A stretch of DNA of 64,000 nucleotides from JACTMZ01 sp044359955 (GTDB taxonomy: Bacteria > Verrucomicrobiota > Verrucomicrobiia > Chthoniobacterales > JACTMZ01). The stretch covers positions 140,602 through 204,601 of the forward strand of contig JBIKLF010000003.1 of NCBI GenBank assembly GCA_044359955.1, written 5' to 3'. The notes under the pieces were generated by a model. It did no database searches, was not told the origin of the DNA, and worked only from the letters and a program-made list of their open reading frames with translations. Position numbers and translations under genes: made by a program. This document shows, in pieces, positions 16,809 to 24,350 of the stretch. Numbering within the stretch: the first letter of the stretch is position 1; each line of letters opens with the position of its first letter.

Positions 16809-17173
16809 TTCGCCTGGTGGCCGATGCCAACCTGTCGCGCAAGTTCGTCCAAGCCTGCCGGCGTCTGGACAAGAAGTTTCCATTGAGCCACCTGGCCGAC
16901 TGGATGGACGGGAGATACCGGGTCAGTCAGGACCCGGTGTTGCTTTCCGTTCTGCGCGAGCAGGGTCTGATTCTGGTCAGCTTCGACCGCCGGACGATGG
17001 CCAGATATGCCGGCGAACTGACCCGCGCGGGTTCCGGTCATGCCGGGGTAATTCTCCTGCGCCGAAGCGTTTCGCCGGTGGACTACGGGAAGCAGTCGCG
17101 GTTCCTCGTCGAATTCTGGCGTGAGGCCTGCGACGGGGAGTGGGCGGATCGGATTGAGTATTTGCCGAGGTGA
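16805..17173 (+). CDS. DUF5615-type PIN-like toxin
   Basis: 122 residues. 'VIRLVADANLSRKFVQACRR' carries the first acidic residue, and 'GLILVSFDRRTMARYA' and 'GVILLRRSVSPVDYG' match the PIN-like (Mut7-C/DUF5615) nuclease fold found with DUF433 antitoxins. Likely an RNase toxin, by family. The GTG start at 16805 overlaps the antitoxin stop; longer frames upstream lie inside the antitoxin gene. Confidence 0.7.
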   Translation: MIRLVADANLSRKFVQACRRLDKKFPLSHLADWMDGRYRVSQDPVLLSVLREQGLILVSFDRRTMARYAGELTRAGSGHAGVILLRRSVSPVDYGKQSRFLVEFWREACDGEWADRIEYLPR

Positions 17174-17211
17174 GTTTTGGGGGAACCGCGGAGGACGCGG
17201 AGGTTTCAAGG

Positions 17212-17374
17212 TAGGGGCCCGCGGCTCGCGGGCCCGGGGCGTGTCGGACGGACGAGCGGGCCTCTCGGCCGGTCGGACCTCCGGGCCGACCGCGAACATT
17301 CTCTGGGATTCGACACGGCCGGTCCAACCGGAACGCAGTGAAGATGGCCCCTAGGCAAAGGCCCAGCCCTACCA
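17212..17374. repeat. Family B paired-hairpin element fused to MITE-like copy
   Basis: Starts GGTAGGGGCCCGCGGCTCGC and ends CCCTACC at 17374. The left half is a family B hairpin (GCCCGCGG..CGCGGGC and GGACGAGCGGGCC). From 17271 it runs into the same sequence as the MITE-like repeats at 45104 and 48595. Confidence 0.7.
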
Positions 17375-17411
17375 CTCGATCCATCGTCGAAAAGCAAAAG
17401 GACGTTGGTAT
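17271..17411. mobile_element. MITE-like repeat, copy 1 (5' truncated)
   Basis: About 141 bp nearly identical to the right three-quarters of the elements at 45104-45293 and 48595-48784, ending in the same terminal TTGGTAT. The left terminus ATACCAA is missing and replaced by family B repeat DNA, so this copy is a truncated or recombined derivative. No coding capacity. Confidence 0.75.
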
Positions 17412-17441
17412 TAGACTTGGAGTTGTTAGAGCAGGCTTGTT

Positions 17442-17473
17442 GTGCAGGCACAAAGGCACTATAGTGCCTGCAC
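17442..17473. promoter_or_regulatory. Nested palindromic operator before the RHH/PIN pair
   Basis: GTGCAGGCAC (17442-17451) and GTGCCTGCAC (17464-17473) are perfect inverted repeats, with the perfect 14-bp palindrome GGCACTATAGTGCC (17455-17468) between and overlapping them. It ends 1 bp before the antitoxin ATG. Likely bound by the ribbon-helix-helix antitoxin or the complex for autorepression (inference). Confidence 0.7.
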
Positions 17474-17474
17474 T

Positions 17475-17726
17475 ATGGCGAGGCCGATCCAATACACGGT
17501 CAGGGGCGTGTCCAAGCGGACGGACTCTGTTCTGCGGGAGATGGCCACGGAGGAGGGGGTGAGCCTGAATGCGGTGACCCTTTCGTTGTTGGATGCGGCG
17601 GCGCGAGGTGAGGAGGGGGCAAGGTCTCATGACCTTGATGCGCTGGTCGGCTCGTGGGTCGCGGATCCGGCGTTTGATCAGGCGCAGGAGGTTTTCGAAC
17701 GGATCGATGCGGACCTTTGGCGATGA
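17475..17726 (+). CDS. Ribbon-helix-helix antitoxin (FitA/VapB-like)
   Basis: 83 residues. 'IQYTVRGVSKRTDSVLREMATEEGVSLNAVTLSLLDAAAR' is a beta strand plus two helices like Arc/FitA DNA-binding antitoxins; the C-terminal tail would cover the toxin. The ATG at 17475 lies immediately after the nested palindromic operator. It overlaps the toxin gene by ATGA at 17723-17726. Confidence 0.8.
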   Translation: MARPIQYTVRGVSKRTDSVLREMATEEGVSLNAVTLSLLDAAARGEEGARSHDLDALVGSWVADPAFDQAQEVFERIDADLWR

Positions 17727-18106
17727 GGGTTCTGCTCGATACGAATCGTTACCGGGATTTCTGCGACGGGGAAGAAGCGGCGGTCGACATTATCCAGCGC
17801 GCGCGGCTGATTTATCTGCCGTTCGTGGTGCTGGCGGAACTGCGGTCCGGGTTTCTTTGCGGCACTTTGGCGCGAAGGAATGAGAAGTCGCTGACCCTTT
17901 TTCTCAACTCCGATCGGGTGCGGGTGCTGCTGGCCGACGAGGAGACAACGCACCACTTCGCCCGGATTTTTTCCCAGCTTCGTTTGCAGGGGACTCCGAT
18001 ACCCGTGAATGACATCTGGATCGCGGCGTTGGCGGTGCAGCACGATCTTCTGTTGTTTTCGCGCGACCGGCACTTCGATTGCTTGCCGCAGGTGGCGAGG
18101 TGTTGA
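17723..18106 (+). CDS. VapC-type PIN-domain toxin
   Basis: 127 residues. PIN acidic residues: Asp in 'MRVLLDTNRYRDF', Glu in 'VVLAELRSGF', Asp in 'PVNDIWIAALAVQH' and Asp in 'LLFSRDRHFD'. By family this is a Mg-dependent endoribonuclease toxin, often cutting tRNA. The start overlaps the antitoxin stop. Strong PIN match; target unknown. Confidence 0.88.
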   Translation: MRVLLDTNRYRDFCDGEEAAVDIIQRARLIYLPFVVLAELRSGFLCGTLARRNEKSLTLFLNSDRVRVLLADEETTHHFARIFSQLRLQGTPIPVNDIWIAALAVQHDLLLFSRDRHFDCLPQVARC

Positions 18107-18435
18107 GTGGGGGGGGATAGGGCGGAGGGCTGAGACTTGAACCTAAAAACGGAGATGAGAGTTGACCGATGAGGGTTGAGAGATTGGGCAGCAAGGCGAT
18201 ACGCCGCAGCCCAGCATCACCCTTGGGGTGACGGAGCGGAAATGGGCAAGCCTTTGATTTTCAGTCCCTCATTTGCCTCCGGCTGTCTACGCTTCGCTGC
18301 GGCTCTCAACCATAGACCCTCAACTTCCTTTCTAGGTTGAAAGCTGAGTGAGGCTGTGGCGGCGGTCTATGACCGCCGGTGCATTGGGAGGGAGGGTTCC
18401 GGCGGACATAGTCCGCCGCTACAAGAAGGGGTGGG
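18107..18435. repeat. Repeat-rich gap with family A palindromes
   Basis: No gene found in 329 bp. It holds a long imperfect inverted repeat built from GTTGAGGGTTGAG-like words (AGGGTTGAGAG near 18171; CCCTCAACTT near 18310), an internal hairpin (GGGCAGCAAGGCG.. region), and two family A palindromes: GGCGGCGGTCTATGACCGCC (about 18358-18377) and CCGGCGGACATAGTCCGCCG (18403-18422). The same GTTGAGGG words flank the palindrome at 19168-19285. Confidence 0.6.
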
Positions 18436-19167
18436 TTAATACTTGAGGACTTTGGCGAGGAAGCGTTGGGCGACTTCGGACTTCGGGGCGGAGAAGAATT
18501 CCTGGGCGGGGGCTTGTTCGAGGATTTGGCCGTTGGCGAGGAAGGCGACTTGGTCGGCGACGGTTCGGGCGAAATTCATGGCGTGGGTGACGAGGATGAA
18601 GGTGCGGCCTTCGGATTTTAGGTCGGCGATGACTTCCAACACTTCGGCGGTCATTTCCGGGTCGAGGGCGGAGGTGGGTTCGTCGAAGAGGAGGAGCCTG
18701 GGACGGATGGCCACGGCGCGGGCGATGGCGACGCGTTGGCGTTGTCCGCCGGAGAGTTCGGCGGGACGTTTGTGCGCGTGGCCGTTGAGGTGGAGGCGCT
18801 CGAGGAGTTCCTCGGCGCGGGTGCGGGCGGCCTCGGAGGTGAGTCCGTGCACGGCGGTGAGGGGGAGCATGATGTTGGCCAGCGCGTCGAGGTGGGGGAA
18901 GAGGTTCCACGACTGGAAGACGGTGCCGATGTTGCTGCGGTAGGCGCGGAGGGATTTTTCCGCGGTGGGGACGGGTTCGTGATCGACGGTGAGGGTTCCG
19001 GCTTCGGGGGATTCGAGTCCGCCGATGACGCGGAGCAGGGTGGATTTGCCGCCGCCGGAGGGTCCGAGCAGGGCGAGGACGTGCGGGAAATCGAGCTGCG
19101 CGGTGATCGCGTCGAGCACGGTGTGGTCGCCGTAGCGTTTGGTGAGATGGTGGAAATGCAGGAGCAC
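18436..19167 (-). CDS. Amino-acid ABC transporter ATP-binding protein (GlnQ-like)
   Basis: 243 residues. Walker A 'LGPSGGGKST', Q-loop 'GTVFQSWNLFPH', signature 'LSGGQRQRVAIARA', Walker B 'LLLFDEPTSALDP' and switch His 'VTHAMNF'. It is most like polar amino acid importers. The GTG at 19167 (VLLHFHHLTKRYG) was chosen; upstream in-frame codons are repeat DNA. With the permease just upstream it makes an importer core, but no substrate-binding protein is next to it. Confidence 0.9.
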   Translation of the reverse strand: MLLHFHHLTKRYGDHTVLDAITAQLDFPHVLALLGPSGGGKSTLLRVIGGLESPEAGTLTVDHEPVPTAEKSLRAYRSNIGTVFQSWNLFPHLDALANIMLPLTAVHGLTSEAARTRAEELLERLHLNGHAHKRPAELSGGQRQRVAIARAVAIRPRLLLFDEPTSALDPEMTAEVLEVIADLKSEGRTFILVTHAMNFARTVADQVAFLANGQILEQAPAQEFFSAPKSEVAQRFLAKVLKY

Positions 19168-19285
19168 TTTAGTTGAGGGTTGAGAGATGAGGGTTGAGGG
19201 TTGGAAGGGTCCGGCGGTCATAGACCGCCGCTCCAAGTGGAGGATATTTTCTCTCAACGCTCATCGCTCAACCCTCAACGGTTCT
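19168..19285. repeat. MITE-like inverted-repeat element between permease and ATPase genes
   Basis: GTTGAGGGTTGAGAGATGAG-type left arm and GCTCAACCCTCAACGG-type right arm surround the family A palindrome CCGGCGGTCATAGACCGCCG (19206-19225). It separates two genes of one transporter, so a repeat appears to have inserted inside an operon. Confidence 0.65.
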
Positions 19286-20032
19286 TCACGTTTCATACCG
19301 GTATTTGTGTTCGAGGCGGCGGGCGAGGAGGGAGACGGGGAGGGTCAAGGCGAGGTAGCCGAGGGCGAGGGGGAGGTAGCTTTCGAGGGTGCTGTAGGTG
19401 GCGCTGTTGACTTGCTGGGCGGCGAGGGTGAACTCTTCGATGCCGAGGATGGAGAGGAGGGAGCTGTCTTTGATGATGGACGCGGCTTGGCCGGCCAGCG
19501 GCGGGAGGACATGGCGGATGGCTTGGGGGAAGATGACGTGGCGGTAGGTTTGCCAGCGGGTCAGGCCGATGGCACGGGCGGATTCAAGTTGGGATTTGCC
19601 GATGCTTTCGATGCCGCCGCGGATCATTTCGGCGATGTAGGCGCCGCTGAAGATGGAGAGGATGAGGATGCCGGCGGTGTAGCGGTTTTGCAGGCCGACG
19701 GCGTCGGCCACGACGTAAAAGAGGATGAGGAGTTGGACGAGGAGCGGGGTGCCGCGGATGAGTTCGATGTAGCCGGTAGCCAGCCAGCGCAACGCGGGAT
19801 AACGGGCGCGGCGGCCGAGGGCGGCGAGGAGTCCGAGAAGGACGCTCAGGGCGAGGGCGGCGAGGGAAATCCAGATGGTGTTGAGCCAACCGCGCCAGAA
19901 GACTTGGCGGTAGGCCCAGACGCCGGACCAATTCCACGTGGCGGCCTGGAGGATGGCGAAGCAGAGGGCAGCAAGCAGGGTGGCGCCGAGAAGAACGGAG
20001 ATGACCGCATTGATCGTTTGGTGACGGGTCAT
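19286..20032 (-). CDS. Polar amino-acid ABC transporter permease
   Basis: 248 residues, HisM/GlnP type, with about five membrane segments. The EAA-loop region 'IESIGKSQLESARAIGLTRW' followed by 'VIFPQAIRHVLPPLAGQ' and the motif 'YIELIRGTPLLVQLLI' are diagnostic. The ATG at 20032 (MTRHQTINAV) was chosen. It precedes the ATPase gene, from which it is separated by a repeat insertion. Substrate unknown. Confidence 0.9.
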   Translation of the reverse strand: MTRHQTINAVISVLLGATLLAALCFAILQAATWNWSGVWAYRQVFWRGWLNTIWISLAALALSVLLGLLAALGRRARYPALRWLATGYIELIRGTPLLVQLLILFYVVADAVGLQNRYTAGILILSIFSGAYIAEMIRGGIESIGKSQLESARAIGLTRWQTYRHVIFPQAIRHVLPPLAGQAASIIKDSSLLSILGIEEFTLAAQQVNSATYSTLESYLPLALGYLALTLPVSLLARRLEHKYRYET

Positions 20033-20041
20033 GGGTAAATG

Positions 20042-20064
20042 CGACCGGCTGTCATAGACCGCCG
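20042..20064. repeat. Family A palindrome fragment
   Basis: CGGCTGTCATAGACCGCCGC then TACAAG, closely matching the palindromes at 18403 and 19206. It fills the short gap between mazG and the permease gene. Confidence 0.5.
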
Positions 20065-20862
20065 CTACAAGTTTTGGGATTTGGCGGACTCCCAGAGTTC
20101 CTCGAGATCGCGGGGCGTGAGGTCTTCGAGTTTTTGGCCGTGGGCGGCGGCGGATTTTTCCATGTGTTGGAAGCGGGCGATGAAGCGTTGGTTGGCGTGT
20201 TCGAGGGCGAGTTCGGGTTCGACGCCGATTTTGCGGGCCATGTTGACCGCAGTGAAAAGGACGTCGCCGAGTTCGGGTTCGAGTTTCTGAGGGTTGCCGG
20301 ATTCGAGTTCGACGGAAAGTTCGGCGAGTTCTTCGCGGAATTTGTCGATGACGCCGGTGGTGTCGGGCCAGTCGAAACCGACCCGGGCGGCTTTCTTCTG
20401 GATGTTGGCCGCGCGGATGAGGGCGGGGAGGGCGCGGGGGATGCCGGCCATGATGGAGGCACTGGCGCCTTTCTCTTCGCGTTTGATTTGCTCCCATTGG
20501 CGGAGGACGGCTTGGGTGTCGCTGGCCTCGCCATCGGCGAAGACATGCGGGTGGCGGCGGATGAGTTTTTCGCAGGTGTGTTGGGCGGCGTCTTCGAGGG
20601 TGAAGGCGCCGCGTTCGGCGGCTAGGTCGGTGTGGAAAACGACTTGGAGAAGGAGGTCGCCGAGTTCCTCGCGGAGGTTGGCGTCATCGGCTTTGGTGAT
20701 GGCGTCGATCGTTTCGCAGGCTTCCTCGAGGAGACCGGCGCGGAGGGACTCGTGGGTTTGTTCGCGATCCCACGGGCAGCCTTCGGGTGAGCGGAGGAGG
20801 CTGACGATGGCACGGAGGCGCGCCACCGGTTCGGTCGGGAGATTTTGGAGTTTGATGGACAT
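20065..20862 (-). CDS. mazG: Nucleoside triphosphate pyrophosphohydrolase MazG
   Basis: 265 residues, tandem MazG domains. The first has 'CPWDREQTHESLRAGLLEEACETIDAI' and 'LREELGDLLLQVVFH'; the second has 'VGFDWPDTTGVIDKFREELAEL' and 'LEPELGDVLFTAVN'. The ExxE12-28ExxD metal sites are present in both. Hydrolyses (d)NTPs to NMP plus PPi as a housecleaning enzyme. The ATG at 20862 (MSIKLQNLP) gives the E. coli-like length. Confidence 0.92.
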   Translation of the reverse strand: MSIKLQNLPTEPVARLRAIVSLLRSPEGCPWDREQTHESLRAGLLEEACETIDAITKADDANLREELGDLLLQVVFHTDLAAERGAFTLEDAAQHTCEKLIRRHPHVFADGEASDTQAVLRQWEQIKREEKGASASIMAGIPRALPALIRAANIQKKAARVGFDWPDTTGVIDKFREELAELSVELESGNPQKLEPELGDVLFTAVNMARKIGVEPELALEHANQRFIARFQHMEKSAAAHGQKLEDLTPRDLEELWESAKSQNL

Positions 20863-20905
20863 CGGATCGTGACGGGCGGGACGCCCGGGCCTCCTGGTCA
20901 GCGGA

Positions 20906-21607
20906 TCAGATGCGCCATTGCTCTTTGTGGCTGCCGCGGAGGTCGGTGACTTCGCCGGCGCTGTTGACCGAGACATACCAGGTGAGTGTGGTGGTGGCGA
21001 TGATGGTGACGAGGAGGACGCCGCCGACCAGCCAACCGGGGAGTTCGCCGACGGCGAGGGCGTTGTAGAACGCGGACCATGAATGGATGGCGGGTTTGGC
21101 GTGCATGAAAAGTTTGGTCATCCAGGCGACCAGAATGATGGCGATGATGAAGACGTAGTTGCGCTTGAGGCGGCGGCCGACGGCTTCAAGCTTGCTGATT
21201 TTGAAGGAGGGTAGGATGAGGTCCTCGCAGACGAGTTTTTGCCAATCGCCACCGAGGAGGGCGGGGTTGCGCGAAACCACGCCCACGAGAAAGTGGGATT
21301 CAAGCATGCGGACCCGGCCGCGGAAGGCGTCATAAAAACGATAACGCCGCGCTTCGATCCAGAGCATCATCAAGACGATGACGAGATTGAAAAAGAAGAT
21401 GATGTGAGGAATGTCACGGAAGGAGAAGGCGACGGTCACGATGGTGGTGGTGCTGGTGATGGCCCACGTGGTGGTGATGTCGAGTCGCTGGCGCCAGACC
21501 ATGATGCGGCCGAGTTCGCCGCGATAAAAATGCGACATGGCATTGACGTAGCACGGGTCGTGCAACTCGTTGCCGTCGGTGCGGGTGATGGCGCGGTGGC
21601 CGTCCAT
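20906..21607 (-). CDS. DUF2270 membrane protein
   Basis: 233 residues. 'MSHFYRGELGRIMVWRQRLDITTTWAITSTTTIV' and 'IEARRYRFYDAFRGRVRMLESHFLVG' match the DUF2270 family. Two membrane helices lie near residues 50-85 and two more near 150-175 and 195-215. Function unknown. It begins 5 bp after the rhomboid-like gene, so the two are probably co-transcribed. Confidence 0.8.
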   Translation of the reverse strand: MDGHRAITRTDGNELHDPCYVNAMSHFYRGELGRIMVWRQRLDITTTWAITSTTTIVTVAFSFRDIPHIIFFFNLVIVLMMLWIEARRYRFYDAFRGRVRMLESHFLVGVVSRNPALLGGDWQKLVCEDLILPSFKISKLEAVGRRLKRNYVFIIAIILVAWMTKLFMHAKPAIHSWSAFYNALAVGELPGWLVGGVLLVTIIATTTLTWYVSVNSAGEVTDLRGSHKEQWRI

Positions 21608-21611
21608 CGCG

Positions 21612-22448
21612 TCAGAGGCGCTCCCGCTCGAGCAGGACGGTGCGGGCGCGTTCGAGTTGCTCGCGTTCGCGGCGGGTCAGGCTGGCCAGGCCGTCGCGGG
21701 AGATTTTCTCGAGGAGAGGATCGATGATGCGGTGGGGGTCGACGGGTTCGTCGTCCGGATTTTTCACCACACGGAGGCGCGGACCTTTGGTGCGGTGGGA
21801 GACGGGGCGCAGGCGCGCCACGAAGTCGAGATTGAGCGCGGATCCGTGCCGGATGGCATAATAGGCGAGAAATGCGGTGGCGAGGAGCACCAGCATTTCG
21901 ATCCACTGGCGGGTGGCGAGGAGTTGCAGGACGCTGATGCCGAGCAGGACCAAGGCAAAAAGTTTTGCCGTGATTTGAAAAAGGAGTTGGGCGCCCGGGT
22001 AGAGAGAGGCGAAAGCAAGGAAGACGGCGAAGTTGGCCCAGCTCTGGGTGAGGGAGAGGGATTGGCTGGTGACGAGCGACGCGGCGAGGAGGAGGGACGG
22101 ACCGAGAAGAAGGAAGCCGAGGTAGAGACGGACAAAACCTTTGCGCCCGAGGTATTGCTCCACGTCGCGTCCGAAAATGTAGAGCATGACCAGCGAAATG
22201 AGGAACCACGGATCCGGCGGGTTGACGAAGGCGTAGGTGAGGCAGCGCCAGATTTCCCCGCCGCGGAGAACCGACTCGGTGTTGAAAGTGAGTTTGCCGA
22301 GGGCGCCTTCGGCCCCGGAGGCGAGGGCGATGGCCACGCCGATCATGCAGGCCACGTAGAGCGCGACGATGATCGTCGTGGCATAAACCGGCACGCGGCC
22401 AAACCACGTGATCGGGTCGTAGTTCTCGGGGCTGCGGTGCGTGATCAC
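21612..22448 (-). CDS. Rhomboid-family membrane protein lacking catalytic residues
   Basis: 278 residues. Rhomboid-like framework: 'EIWRCLTYAFVNPPDPWFLISLVMLYIFGRDVEQYLGRKGFVRLYLG', about six helices, then a cytosolic tail 'IIDPLLEKISRDGLASLTRREREQLERAR' that is common in bacterial rhomboids. The GxSG serine motif is replaced by 'TQSWAN' and no helix-6 His-x-x-Gly is seen, so it is probably a non-proteolytic pseudo-rhomboid. It precedes the DUF2270 gene. Confidence 0.7.
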   Translation of the reverse strand: MITHRSPENYDPITWFGRVPVYATTIIVALYVACMIGVAIALASGAEGALGKLTFNTESVLRGGEIWRCLTYAFVNPPDPWFLISLVMLYIFGRDVEQYLGRKGFVRLYLGFLLLGPSLLLAASLVTSQSLSLTQSWANFAVFLAFASLYPGAQLLFQITAKLFALVLLGISVLQLLATRQWIEMLVLLATAFLAYYAIRHGSALNLDFVARLRPVSHRTKGPRLRVVKNPDDEPVDPHRIIDPLLEKISRDGLASLTRREREQLERARTVLLERERL

Positions 22449-22534
22449 GAGGGCATAAGATTAGCGTGATTTTTGCGGGGGGACAAGGAAGAGAGGGCTG
22501 AGGGGGGAGTTTGAGACCTGAGTGTGATGGCTGC

Positions 22535-22572
22535 GGCCGGCTGGCCCCCTGATCGGAGAGGGCCAGCCGGCC
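22535..22572. repeat. 13-bp perfect inverted repeat next to a stop codon
   Basis: GGCCGGCTGGCCC (22535-22547) and GGGCCAGCCGGCC (22560-22572) form a strong hairpin directly after the stop of the DUF3431 gene. It lacks a T-tract on either side, so it is either a Rho-assisted or convergent terminator or a palindromic repeat. Confidence 0.6.
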
Positions 22573-23259
22573 CTATCGGGGAGGTTGCAGGCGTTTGATC
22601 GGTTTGAAGTAGGCGGTGGGTTGGCCGGGGGGTAGGCGGCCGGCGGTTCCGTCGGACCTGAAGACGCGGTCCCAGCAGCGTTCGAAGCAGTGGGGGGCGA
22701 GGGGGAAGGTGGCGGCGAGATGCCGGGCGTGGCGGTAGAAGGCGGCCTCGCGGCGGTGCGCGCTGGCGCGGGTGATGGCAAATTGGGCACCGGCGAAGAA
22801 GCGGTAGGCGGCGGGGCCGGCGGTGCCGAATAGTTGTTGGTGGAAGCTGTCGAGTTGGAGTTCGTGGCGCTCGGGGTTTTTGCTCCAAGGCACGAAGAGG
22901 CGGCGGCCGCGGGGGTCGTCAGTGTCGGCGAGGAAGCCGAGCCAGTGGAACTCGGCGACGGTCAAGGTGCCTTGAGCCAGGGCGCGGAGAAATTTGTGGA
23001 GGTCGGGGGCGTGGTCGAAGGGGTGGCCTTGGACGAAGATGGTCAGGTCGGCGAGGGAGTCGTGGCGCTCGGCGAGATGGTGGAGGTAGGTGTGGGCTTC
23101 GCGGCCGAGGTTGGGGAGCGGGAGGGCGTTCGGGGTGCCGGAGTCTTTGTCATAGACGGTAACGGTAACTTCGGGCGGCACGCGGCGGAGCCAGGCGAGG
23201 TCTTCGGTGTGGCGGGCGACGACGAGTTCGATGCCAAGAGGCGCAGGGTCTGCTTTCAT
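22573..23259 (-). CDS. DUF3431 domain protein
   Basis: 228 residues. 'IELVVARHTEDLAWLRRV', 'LPLPNLGREAHTYLHHLAER', 'LTIFVQGHPFDHAPDLHKFL' and 'FFAGAQFAITRASAHRR' match DUF3431, a family seen in bacteria and fungi with glycosyltransferase-like features but no proven function. No signal peptide. Its ATG overlaps the stop of the upstream deacetylase-like gene (ATGA), a junction created inside a dispersed repeat region. Confidence 0.75.
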   Translation of the reverse strand: MKADPAPLGIELVVARHTEDLAWLRRVPPEVTVTVYDKDSGTPNALPLPNLGREAHTYLHHLAERHDSLADLTIFVQGHPFDHAPDLHKFLRALAQGTLTVAEFHWLGFLADTDDPRGRRLFVPWSKNPERHELQLDSFHQQLFGTAGPAAYRFFAGAQFAITRASAHRREAAFYRHARHLAATFPLAPHCFERCWDRVFRSDGTAGRLPPGQPTAYFKPIKRLQPPR

Positions 23260-24248
23260 GCGAGCAGTCGGGAGGTAGGGACACGCGGCTCGCGTGTCCG
23301 TGGGGATTCGGGCGGACGAGCGGGCCGCTCGTCCCTACCTTGGGAGGTGAAGAGGGTGGCGGCGAGGGTGATGGTGTTGGCGTGCAGGCGGGCCGTCATG
23401 CCGGGGATGCGATGGTAGCCTCCGCCGTAAAGGACGACGAGGGGGAGGTGCCGGGTGAGGCACCCGTCGATGACGAGACGGTCGCGTGCGGCCATGTGCT
23501 CGGTGGTGAGTTTCATTTGTCCGAACCGGTCGTGCTCGTGGACGTCGGCGCCGGAGATCCAGATGACGAGGTCGGCCGAGAATTGATCGAAGGCCGAAGG
23601 GAGGGTGTCGGTGAGGGCGGCGAGGTATTGGTCGCCGGGGACGTCGCGCGGGAGTCCGATGTCGCGGTTGCCGGGTTCTTTCGCGCTGGGGTAGTTGCGT
23701 TCACCGTGGATCGAGTAGGTGAAGACGCGGTCGTCGTCGCGGAAGATGGCGTGGGTGCCATTGCCTTGGTGGGCGTCGGTGTCGGCGATGAAGATGCGCA
23801 GGGTGGGATCTTTTGCCTGCAGATCGCAGATGGCGACGGCGACGTCATTGAGCACGCAGTAACCGAGGCCGCGGTCGGGGAAGGCGTGGTGGGTGCCGCC
23901 GGCGAGGTTGGCCGCCATGCGATGGGTGAGGGCGTGATGGCAGGCGGCCACGGTGGCGGCGGTTTCGAGGGACGAGCGGTGGAGGAGGCGGGGTTGCCAG
24001 GGGAGTCCGAGTTTGTGGATCTCGGTGCGGTCGAGGGTGCCGTGGGTCAGTTTGCGGAGGTACCCGCTGGTGTGGACGCGAAGGAGTTGGCGGGTCGGGG
24101 CGGGGGCGATGGGGGTGATTTCGACCGGAGCGTCCTCGGCGATGAGGAGGTCGTGGGCTTGTGGGAACTTTTCCATGGGGAAGGGATGGCCCGGCGGGAG
24201 GGGGAGGAAGAAGTCCGGGTGATAAAAGCAGCGGAGGCGCGGCGTCAT
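23256..24248 (-). CDS. Histone deacetylase/AcuC-family hydrolase
   Basis: 330 residues. Zn hydrolase motifs: 'LAGGTHHAFPDRGLGYCVLND' region (tandem His), 'IFIADTDAHQGNGTHAIF', 'WISGADVHEHDRFGQMKLT' and 'VVLYGGGYH'. The ATG at 24248 (MTPRLRCFYH) was chosen. Residues after about 303 (DERPARPPESPRTREPRV) are encoded by the family B palindromic repeat at 23274-23339, so the natural C-terminus was probably replaced. Substrate is probably a small acetylated molecule or lysine; unknown. Confidence 0.85.
   Translation of the reverse strand: MTPRLRCFYHPDFFLPLPPGHPFPMEKFPQAHDLLIAEDAPVEITPIAPAPTRQLLRVHTSGYLRKLTHGTLDRTEIHKLGLPWQPRLLHRSSLETAATVAACHHALTHRMAANLAGGTHHAFPDRGLGYCVLNDVAVAICDLQAKDPTLRIFIADTDAHQGNGTHAIFRDDDRVFTYSIHGERNYPSAKEPGNRDIGLPRDVPGDQYLAALTDTLPSAFDQFSADLVIWISGADVHEHDRFGQMKLTTEHMAARDRLVIDGCLTRHLPLVVLYGGGYHRIPGMTARLHANTITLAATLFTSQGRDERPARPPESPRTREPRVPTSRLLA
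23274..23339. repeat. Family B paired-hairpin repeat inside the deacetylase-like gene's 3' end
   Basis: GGTAGGGACACGCGGCTCGC ... GCTCGTCCCTACC: one hairpin (GGACACGCGGCTCGCGTGTCC) and a second (GGACGAGCGGGCCGCTCGTCC), bounded by GGTAGGG / CCCTACC. It is read in frame as the last ~27 residues of the deacetylase-like protein. Confidence 0.75.
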
Positions 24249-24350
24249 GCGGAGACGATACGAAGGACGGGGGTGAAAGGGAAACCGCCGAGGACGTGGA
24301 GGGCGCAGAGGGGATTTGGAAAGAGCGGAGGGATCGGTCATGATGGAGCG

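Noticed and set aside
19188..20038. 283-codon plus-strand frame over the ABC permease
   Set aside because: Low-complexity Gly/Glu-rich translation antisense to a clear permease.
16318..20064. CRISPR array formed by the recurrent palindromes
   Set aside because: The copies are irregularly spaced, not separated by uniform spacers, and have no cas genes nearby; they are dispersed palindromic repeats.
23340..24350. Long N-terminal extension of the methyltransferase frame
   Set aside because: The extension is antisense to the deacetylase-like gene; methyltransferase homology begins after ATG 24351.
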